From positions 1 through 11,357 of the forward strand of contig JANXSC010000603.1 in assembly GCA_025352845.1 (NCBI GenBank): a stretch of 11,357 nucleotides of DNA, in the 5' to 3' direction. The position numbers and the translations under genes are program-made. This document shows positions 6,783-11,357 of the stretch, piece by piece. The first letter of the stretch is position 1, and every line of letters starts with the position of its first letter. A model generated the notes under the pieces. It was not told the DNA's origin, searched no databases, and was given only the letters and a program-made list of their open reading frames with translations. The stretch comes from Opitutaceae bacterium (GTDB lineage: Bacteria > Verrucomicrobiota > Verrucomicrobiia > Opitutales > Opitutaceae).

Positions 6783-7811
6783 TCAGGTTAGCGAAACGAT
6801 CGCCTTGATCACGCCCGTCTCGGGCTTCAGCCACGTGGGAAACGCTGCGATCATGTCGTCGAATTTCGCGCGATGGGTGATCCACGGCTTCGTGTCGATC
6901 GTGCCGTCCTCGATGAGGCGGATGATGCGGGCGAAGTCGCGCGTGAGGGCGTTGCGCGAGCCCATGATCGTGAGTTCGCGACGGTGCAGCGCGGGCGCGT
7001 GCGGGAGGGTGAGATCCTGCTGTGTGATGCCGACGTAGATCAGGCGGCCACCGAAGGCGCAGTAGTTCAGCGCCTGCGCCATGGATTTGTTGCTGCCCGT
7101 GGCGTCGATCACGACGTCGGCGAGCTGACCGTGGGTGAGGGTGGTGAGCGCGGCGAGTTCGGAGCCGTCGCCGCGCGCGGTGATCGTGTGCGGCACGCCC
7201 ATGCGCTCGCGGCAGAAGGCGAGCCGGGCTTCGTTCATGTCCATCACGATGCAGGTCGCGCCCGCGACTTTCACGAACTCGATCGCGCTGAGTCCGATGG
7301 GGCCGGCGCCGATGATGAGGACGTTTTCGCCGGCCTTCACGCCCGCGCGATCCACGGCGTGGCAACCGATCGCGAGCGTCTCGACGAGCGCGAGTTGCTC
7401 ATAACTGAGCGTGCGCGAGACGTGGAGCTTGCGGGCCGGGAGAATCATGCGTTCGCACATCCCGCCGTCGCACATGACGCCGAGCGTCTGGTGTTTTTCG
7501 CAGCAGTTGGTGAGACCGCGGCGGCAGGAGTAGCACTGCTGGCAGTTGATGTATGGCTCGACCGAGCACCGGTCACCGGGGCGAACGTTCGTTACGCCTG
7601 CGCCTACGGCCAGCACTTCGACGCCGAGTTCGTGGCCCGGGATGCGCGGGTAGGAGTAGAACGGCATCTTCCCGAGAAACCCGCCGTAGTCGGTCCCGCA
7701 GATTCCGATGCGATGCACACGCACGAGCGCCTCGCCGGCACCGGGCGCGGCCGGCTCGGGAATTTCGAGCGTGCGGAAGGTCTGGGGCTTTTCGAGGAGG
7801 AGGGCTTTCAT
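6783..7811 (-). CDS. Zinc-dependent alcohol dehydrogenase, L-galactonate 5-dehydrogenase-like
   Basis: The 342-aa product is a medium-chain dehydrogenase. Catalytic zinc ligands are C38 (GICGTD), H60-E61 (PGHE) and E144 (LVETLA). Structural zinc cysteines are C90, C93, C96 and C104. The nucleotide-binding motif is GAGPIG (168-173), with D191 at the end of the next strand, which predicts NAD over NADP. Stretches such as NCQQCYSCRRGLTNCCEK and HRRELTIMGSRNALTRDFA closely resemble E. coli LgoD/YjjN (L-galactonate to D-tagaturonate) as I remember it. Threonine or sorbitol dehydrogenases are more distant options. The gene lies downstream of an L-galactose dehydrogenase-like reductase, which fits consecutive oxidations of one sugar. 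The leader is pyrimidine-rich, with CCCG before ATG and no Shine-Dalgarno. The family call is firm; the substrate is inferred. Confidence 0.88.
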   Translation of the reverse strand: MKALLLEKPQTFRTLEIPEPAAPGAGEALVRVHRIGICGTDYGGFLGKMPFYSYPRIPGHELGVEVLAVGAGVTNVRPGDRCSVEPYINCQQCYSCRRGLTNCCEKHQTLGVMCDGGMCERMILPARKLHVSRTLSYEQLALVETLAIGCHAVDRAGVKAGENVLIIGAGPIGLSAIEFVKVAGATCIVMDMNEARLAFCRERMGVPHTITARGDGSELAALTTLTHGQLADVVIDATGSNKSMAQALNYCAFGGRLIYVGITQQDLTLPHAPALHRRELTIMGSRNALTRDFARIIRLIEDGTIDTKPWITHRAKFDDMIAAFPTWLKPETGVIKAIVSLT

Positions 7812-7838
7812 CGGGAGCGGAAGAGGAAGGGAGAGTTG

Positions 7839-7973
7839 AACCGCTAATCTTCGCTAATTTTCTGAAGCGAGAACTGGTGCGAAGGAGTGCAGGTTTCGCC
7901 TAATCGGCGAAGCACCGGCATCGGCTGCGGCTTCGGAAAAATTATTAGCGAGGATTGGCGTAGATTAGCGGTT
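7839..7973. repeat. 135-bp inverted-repeat element with CGCTAAT heptamers at 10-bp spacing
   Basis: The left arm begins AAC and then has CGCTAAT at 7842-7848 and 7852-7858. The right arm, read in reverse complement, begins AAC (7973-7971) and has CGCTAAT (7970-7964), CGCCAAT (7960-7954) and CGCTAAT (7950-7944). The spacing is exactly 10 bp throughout. The 85-bp centre contains the perfect hairpin TTCGCC-TAATC-GGCGAA (7895-7911). There is no room for a transposase. The right edge overlaps the stop codon of the aldo/keto reductase gene. It is the likely product of a small non-autonomous repeat family. Confidence 0.8.
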
Positions 7974-8904
7974 AGTTGTTTTCGGGAAGACCTTCCTTGT
8001 GCCCGAGATTTTTCACCGGGGCGAAGATGGCCTGCACTTCGGTGAGGAGCTGGCGGTCGAGGGGCTCGGCGGCCCACTTGGCCCAGTTGCGGATGTTGGC
8101 TGGGTTTGCGCTACCCGCGACGGTCGTGGCGATGTCGGGATGCGCGAGGGAGAATTGCAGCGCGAGCTTCGCGATATCGACGCCCTTGCTCGCGCAGTGC
8201 GCGGCGGCGGCGCGGGCGGCGGCCTTCACGGCCTCGGGTTCCTTGAGCCACGCGGGGAGCGGGGCGTTGGTGAGCAGGCGGGCGCTGAACGGCCCGGCGT
8301 TCATCACGCCGACGCCCTTGGTCTTGAGGTAGGGAACGGCTTCGTCGGCGAAGCGCGTGTTTTGCAGGGTGTATTGGTTGTAGCTGAGCACGCAATCGAC
8401 CGAGGTCTGCTCGAGGATGAACTTGAAAATCTTCATCGGATAGCCGCTGAAGCCGATGTAGCGTGCTTTGCCGGCTTTTTGGATTTTGCGGAGCGCGGGG
8501 ATCGTTTCGTCGACGATCTGCTGCATCGGGACGAACTCGATGTCGTGGCAGAGGATGATGTCGAGATGGTCGGTGCCGAGGCGGTGCAGGGAAACATCCA
8601 CGCTCTCGGCGACGCGCTTGGCCGAGAAATCGAAGTGCGTGAGATCGTAGCGCCCGAGCTTGGTGCAGAGCATGTAGCTGTCGCGCGGCACACCTTTGAG
8701 CGCGATGCCGAGGAGCACTTCGCTCATGCCGCGGCCGTAGAACGGCGAGGTGTCGATCAGGTTGAGGCCGCAATCGAGTGCGACGCGCACGCTGCCGAGC
8801 GCTTCGTCGAGCGTGACGCTGCGAAACTCGGCGCCGAGCGAGCTGGCGCCGAAACTGAGAATCGGAAGATGAAGATCGGTCTGGCCGAGGCGGCGGGTTT
8901 CCAT
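7972..8904 (-). CDS. Aldo/keto reductase, L-galactose/L-fucose dehydrogenase-like
   Basis: The 310-aa product is a complete aldo/keto reductase barrel. The catalytic tetrad is D51 and Y56 (DTSPFYG), K82 (CTKLGRYD) and H120 (ILCHDIEF). Several stretches closely follow plant L-galactose dehydrogenase as I remember it: LGRYDLTHFDFSAKRV, CHDIEF, QIVDETIPALRKIQ, KGVGVMNAGPFSARLLT, KLALQFSLAH and the C-terminal EVQAIFAPVKNL. Members of this subfamily oxidise L-galactose or L-fucose at C1 to the lactone with NAD(P). A FucU-type mutarotase gene just upstream supports a role on such a sugar. The ATG follows TTTTCCC without Shine-Dalgarno. The gene is bracketed by two inverted-repeat elements, and its TAA stop is part of the downstream one. 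Generic AKR function is certain; the exact sugar is inferred. Confidence 0.88.
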   Translation of the reverse strand: METRRLGQTDLHLPILSFGASSLGAEFRSVTLDEALGSVRVALDCGLNLIDTSPFYGRGMSEVLLGIALKGVPRDSYMLCTKLGRYDLTHFDFSAKRVAESVDVSLHRLGTDHLDIILCHDIEFVPMQQIVDETIPALRKIQKAGKARYIGFSGYPMKIFKFILEQTSVDCVLSYNQYTLQNTRFADEAVPYLKTKGVGVMNAGPFSARLLTNAPLPAWLKEPEAVKAAARAAAAHCASKGVDIAKLALQFSLAHPDIATTVAGSANPANIRNWAKWAAEPLDRQLLTEVQAIFAPVKNLGHKEGLPENN

Positions 8905-8935
8905 GGGAAAATTATTGGGCGATGCTATTCAGGCC

Positions 8936-9077
8936 AACCACGAATGGACACGAATCGACACGAATGAAAACAGCGCGCCAGGAACTGAAGCGAAGCGAAA
9001 GGCGGAAGCGGCGGACCGCCGAGTCGGCCGCGAAGCGGTTCCTTTCAATTCGTGTTCATTCGTGTCCATTCGTGGTT
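8936..9077. repeat. 142-bp inverted-repeat element with CACGAAT heptamers at 10-bp spacing
   Basis: The left arm begins AAC and carries CACGAAT at 8939-8945, 8949-8955 and 8959-8965. The right arm carries the complement ATTCGTG at 9048-9054, 9058-9064 and 9068-9074 and ends GTT. The outer 20 bp match perfectly and about 28 of 30 bp match overall. The 82-bp centre has a GGCGG-A-CCGCC hairpin and an outer AGGAAC/GTTCCT pair. It lies between the mutarotase and aldo/keto reductase genes, only 31 bp upstream of the latter's ATG. It has no coding capacity of its own. Confidence 0.85.
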
Positions 9078-9097
9078 TCTTTGATCGCGTAAATGAA

Positions 9098-9547
9098 TCA
9101 GTCGGTGCGCACCCCGACGGAGAGGAGGACGTTGGCCCAGAGCGCGCGGTCGGCGGTCTGGATCGTGAGCACGTGGTCGGGGCTCTCGACGTGTTTGTAG
9201 AAATCCCACTTCAAGATCGGCTCGAGCTTGAGCGCGCTGTTGCCGGCTTGGTCGAGGATGGCGCGGTATTCTTTCCACGCGGGCGGCTCGCCGAACTTCG
9301 CGTAGGGATCGTCGGGCGGGATGCCCATGGTGTTGATGTGATCGATCGGCACGGCGCTGAGGAGAGCGCGGAGCACTTGGGAGCAGGTGACGACGCCGGG
9401 CGAGAGGTTGAGCGAGATGACCTCGGCGTGCGGGCCGCGCTTGGAGGAGGCGGGGTAGTTGCCGTCGGCGATGAGAATCTTGGCGTGGTGGCCGGCGCGT
9501 GCGACGACGCGCAGGATGTCGGGGTGGGTGAGGGTGATTTTCAGCAT
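9098..9547 (-). CDS. FucU/RbsD family sugar mutarotase
   Basis: The 149-aa product is of the RbsD/FucU fold, whose members interconvert ring anomers of L-fucose or D-ribose. The N-terminal MLKITLTHPDILRVVARAGHH carries the family histidine H20, followed by ILIADGNYP with D28. The C-terminal KWDFYKHVESPDHVLTIQTADRALWANVLLSVGV lines up with the FucU ending (FY, then TGERAKYGNILLKKGV). FucU is the better match than RbsD. The start chosen is the ATG at 9547, because the first 25 codons of the longer frame (to 9622) are Arg/Pro-rich, unlike the family, and overlap the upstream gene. That ATG follows TTCGCCCC, 13 bp after the upstream stop, so the two are very probably co-transcribed. Mutarotation would supply the anomer used by the dehydrogenase encoded next. 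Confidence 0.85.
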   Translation of the reverse strand: MLKITLTHPDILRVVARAGHHAKILIADGNYPASSKRGPHAEVISLNLSPGVVTCSQVLRALLSAVPIDHINTMGIPPDDPYAKFGEPPAWKEYRAILDQAGNSALKLEPILKWDFYKHVESPDHVLTIQTADRALWANVLLSVGVRTD

Positions 9548-9560
9548 GGGGCGAAAAATT

Positions 9561-10379
9561 TTAGCGCGTGGCGGTGTGTCGGCGGAAGGACTCGATGGTC
9601 TGGCGCGCTGCGGTCGTGGCATCCGGCAGCGGAAAAATTTCGGCCGAGAGATAACCGGTGTAGTTGATCGCCCGCAGCGCGGCGATGAGGGGCGCGACGT
9701 GCGTCTGGCCGAGCCCGACCGCGCGGCGATTCGAGTCGGCGAAATGCACGTGGCCCACGAGCGGGCCGGCCTCGCGCAGGGCAGCGGCGGAGTTGGCTTC
9801 CTCGATGTTCATGTGGAAGAGATCGGCGAGGAGGCGGATGTTGTTCAACTTCTCGGCGCGTAACCACGCGGCGGTGTCGCCGAGGCGGTTGAAGAGATTT
9901 GTCTCGTAGCGATTGAGCGGCTCGTAGAGTAGCGGCACACCCTGCTTCGCCGCGTGCGCACCGAGATCGGCGAGCGCCTCGGCAAGCCACGCAAGTGCCC
10001 GCTCGCGGGTGACGGTGACTTCCCAGCGACCCTGCATCGAGCCGATGATGGCGGGTGCTCCGAGTGCGCCCGCGACCTCGATTATCGAGCGGATGAATTC
10101 GCGCGCGCGCTGGCGGATGGCGGCGTCGGCGTGGGTGAGCGTGAGTTTCTCGACGAGCCAGCCGCCGCCGGTGCCGACGGCGGCGACCTTCAGGCCGTGC
10201 TTCGTGATGAGGGCGTGCACTGCGGCCACGTCGACGGCGTCAGCATTGGGAGGAAAAATCTCCACCCCATCAAAACCGAGCGCGGTGGCCTGCGCAAAGG
10301 CATCGGCGATGCCATCCCAGAAAACGAACGGGCCGCCCCTGGCCTGAGGCACGAGCGAAGCGGTGATGGCGGAGCGCAT
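9561..10379 (-). CDS. TIM-barrel sugar isomerase/epimerase, ketose 3-epimerase-like
   Basis: The 272-aa product belongs to the xylose isomerase-like TIM-barrel superfamily. Its predicted metal ligands are E153 (LLYEPLNRYE), D186 (LLADLFHMNIEE), H212 (HVHFADSNR) and E247 (SAEIFP). These fall one residue from the E152/D185/H211/E246 set known for Pseudomonas cichorii D-tagatose 3-epimerase. E159 and H189 match that enzyme's substrate-contacting pair. Hydroxypyruvate isomerase is the main alternative. The ATG at 10379 is used rather than the longer frame starting TTG at 10418, because the extra residues are unlike the family and this ATG has the CCC context common here. It leads the mutarotase gene and presumably handles a keto-sugar intermediate of the same pathway. 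Confidence 0.8.
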   Translation of the reverse strand: MRSAITASLVPQARGGPFVFWDGIADAFAQATALGFDGVEIFPPNADAVDVAAVHALITKHGLKVAAVGTGGGWLVEKLTLTHADAAIRQRAREFIRSIIEVAGALGAPAIIGSMQGRWEVTVTRERALAWLAEALADLGAHAAKQGVPLLYEPLNRYETNLFNRLGDTAAWLRAEKLNNIRLLADLFHMNIEEANSAAALREAGPLVGHVHFADSNRRAVGLGQTHVAPLIAALRAINYTGYLSAEIFPLPDATTAARQTIESFRRHTATR

Positions 10380-10505
10380 GGGTGTGACTTGAAAATGCCT
10401 TTTTGCGAGACAGTGCAAGGGGTTCGTGGCTCAAGCCGTGGAGCAACGGCGAATCCTTTTCGCGTGAAACGCAAAGAGAGGGGCTCTCGCCTTCTGGCTT
10501 GAAAA

Positions 10506-10582
<77 letters not shown>

Positions 10583-10725
10583 ACACTTTTTTCGCGACCG
10601 ACTCTGCGGTCCAGAGATTGAAGGAGCCGTAGCGCATATCGCGGCGCAAGCAGAAAATCGGAATGGTTTTTCGGCGACGGTTGAAGGGGCCGGCGGCAGC
10701 GAAACGGCCTGCGGTTCTGGTTCAC
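10583..10725. other. Intergenic region upstream of tRNA-Pro
   Basis: No ORF or strong repeat is seen between the tRNA and the terminator. It should hold the tRNA promoter on the minus strand, but no convincing -35/-10 pair could be picked by eye. Confidence 0.4.
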
Positions 10726-10755
10726 AAAAAAAGCCCCGGTGCAATCCGGGGCTTT
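10726..10755 (-). terminator. Intrinsic terminator of the coiled-coil protein gene
   Basis: A perfect 10-bp stem, AAAGCCCCGG (10730-10739) with CCGGGGCTTT (10746-10755), has a 6-nt loop. On the minus strand it is followed by a T tract (the complement of 10726-10732). It lies 27 bp after the stop codon of the minus-strand coiled-coil gene and separates it from the tRNA. Confidence 0.9.
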
Positions 10756-10782
10756 GGGTGAACTTAGTCGGGGACAGGCGGC

Positions 10783-11313
10783 TTACTTGGCCGGCACCGG
10801 CGCGGCCATAATCACGGGCGGCCGGGTGAGCGAGCTGTCCGAGGCGCGCTTCACGACCATCTCGGTCATGCGCTGGATTTCCAGCTCGGCATTCCGGCGG
10901 GCCACTCGGGCGAGTTCGACCTGCTTGGCGATGTCGAAGCTTTCGCGGCTGGTCTTGTCGCGTTCCTTGCGGAGGCGGTCGAGTTCGGCCTCGAATTTTT
11001 TGACGTCCTGCTCGGCGGCAGCGCCCTTGGCGACGTATTCGGCGGTCTTGTCGCGGACTTGTTTGTCATCCGCAGCCTGTTTGGCGGCCTTCTCGTCCTC
11101 CTTCTTTTTCTCCTCGGCATCGCGCTCGTCGGCACGCTTCTTGGCGTCTTCACGGGCCTTGGTTTCGGCGACTTTTTTCTTCGCCTCGGCAGCGGTCTTC
11201 TCCTTGGCGACCTGCTCGACATGGGTGCGCTCTTTTTGCTCAGCCGCATCCTTGTGCGAGATGTAGAACACAAGAAAGCCCGCGAGCGCCAGGCCGGGGA
11301 AGATAAGATACAT
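10783..11313 (-). CDS. Membrane-anchored coiled-coil protein of unknown function
   Basis: At least 176 aa are visible. Residues about 2-19 (YLIFPGLALAGFLVFYIS) form one membrane segment. Residues about 20-150 are almost entirely charged and Ala-rich (KEKTAAEAKKKVAETKAREDAKKRADERDAEEKKKEDEKAAK) and predict a long alpha-helical coiled coil. A short Pro-rich tail (RPPVIMAAPVPAK) follows. I do not recognise a family; TolA-like linkers and other envelope-spanning helices have similar composition. The start is uncertain. The ATG at 11313 has a GAGG 9 nt upstream, but the frame stays open to the window end with FPRKKW directly before it, which would give a positively charged cytoplasmic end. If so, the gene is 5'-partial here. 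It has its own terminator. Confidence 0.75.
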   Translation of the reverse strand: MYLIFPGLALAGFLVFYISHKDAAEQKERTHVEQVAKEKTAAEAKKKVAETKAREDAKKRADERDAEEKKKEDEKAAKQAADDKQVRDKTAEYVAKGAAAEQDVKKFEAELDRLRKERDKTSRESFDIAKQVELARVARRNAELEIQRMTEMVVKRASDSSLTRPPVIMAAPVPAK

Positions 11314-11322
11314 CCACTTTTT

Positions 11323-11326
11323 CCTC
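11323..11326 (-). promoter_or_regulatory. Possible ribosome binding site GAGG
   Basis: On the minus strand GAGG lies 9 nt before the ATG at 11313. It is the only start in the window with such a sequence, and it supports that ATG, though the open upstream frame leaves the choice undecided. Confidence 0.35.
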
Positions 11327-11357
11327 GGAAAATTAGGGAGGGTGAGGGTTATTTCTT

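Noticed and set aside
6873..7847. 324-codon open frame on the plus strand opposite the alcohol dehydrogenase
   Set aside because: The minus-strand gene has complete zinc and Rossmann motifs. The plus frame is low-complexity antisense translation.
7999..8967. 322-codon open frame on the plus strand opposite the aldo/keto reductase
   Set aside because: The reductase has a full catalytic tetrad on the minus strand. The plus frame runs into the repeat element and has no family features.
8936..9077. CRISPR array suggested by repeated CACGAAT words
   Set aside because: Units are 7 bp with 3-bp spacers and are arranged as mirrored arms, unlike CRISPR repeats and spacers, and no cas genes are present.
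9548..9622. N-terminal extension of the mutarotase to 9622
   Set aside because: The 25 extra residues are Arg/Pro-rich, overlap the upstream coding end and are absent from FucU proteins. The internal ATG has the local CCCC context.
8903..9667. Plus-strand frame crossing the CACGAAT element and the mutarotase gene
   Set aside because: It covers an inverted repeat and the antisense of a recognised gene. There is no start context or domain.
10380..10505. Terminator or promoter between tRNA-Pro and the epimerase-like gene
   Set aside because: Only a weak GAGAG-CCC-CTCTC hairpin and poor -10 matches are visible, which is not enough to call a site.

Overview
The window is GC-rich and gene-dense and comes from a Gram-negative (diderm) bacterium that makes lipid A. 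A BamA C-terminus, a Skp/OmpH chaperone and LpxD follow one another at the left end. The protein style, the lack of Shine-Dalgarno sequences and the short inverted repeats built on CACGAAT and CGCTAAT suggest Verrucomicrobiota, perhaps Opitutaceae. That placement is inference from memory and was not tested by a search.

Left part, plus strand (1-5164): the 3' end of bamA, then skp/ompH, then a strong intrinsic terminator. Next come lpxD, prs (PRPP synthetase) and a periplasmic HtrA/Do-type serine protease with two PDZ regions. Together this is an envelope biogenesis and quality-control block with one nucleotide-precursor gene inside it. A minus-strand pyrE, whose product consumes PRPP, converges on the protease gene.

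Middle (5768-6782): pyrE and a GTG-initiated gene diverge from a 74-bp region holding a small AT-rich palindrome. The GTG gene joins a helix-turn-helix-like N-terminus to a metallo-beta-lactamase-fold domain whose metal motif is HxExEH instead of HxHxDH. A 57-bp palindromic element lies between it and the convergent alcohol dehydrogenase gene.

Right part, minus strand (6783-11357): a candidate sugar-oxidation module. In transcription order it holds a ketose 3-epimerase-like TIM barrel, a FucU/RbsD-type mutarotase, an aldo/keto reductase close to plant L-galactose dehydrogenase, and a zinc alcohol dehydrogenase close to L-galactonate 5-dehydrogenase (LgoD/YjjN). This fits mutarotation and stepwise oxidation of L-galactose, L-fucose or a similar sugar. 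Upstream of the module are a tRNA-Pro(CGG) and a membrane-anchored coiled-coil protein with its own terminator.

Two features stand out beyond the genes. First, the aldo/keto reductase gene is bracketed by two inverted-repeat elements (135 and 142 bp). They have different sequences but the same design: heptamers at exact 10-bp spacing in each arm, AAC at the outer edge and an 82-85 bp centre. Second, seven of ten start codons with visible upstream sequence are immediately preceded by CCC, and nine of the ten lack a recognisable Shine-Dalgarno sequence. There is no gene-free stretch over 300 bp; the longest is 10583-10782.
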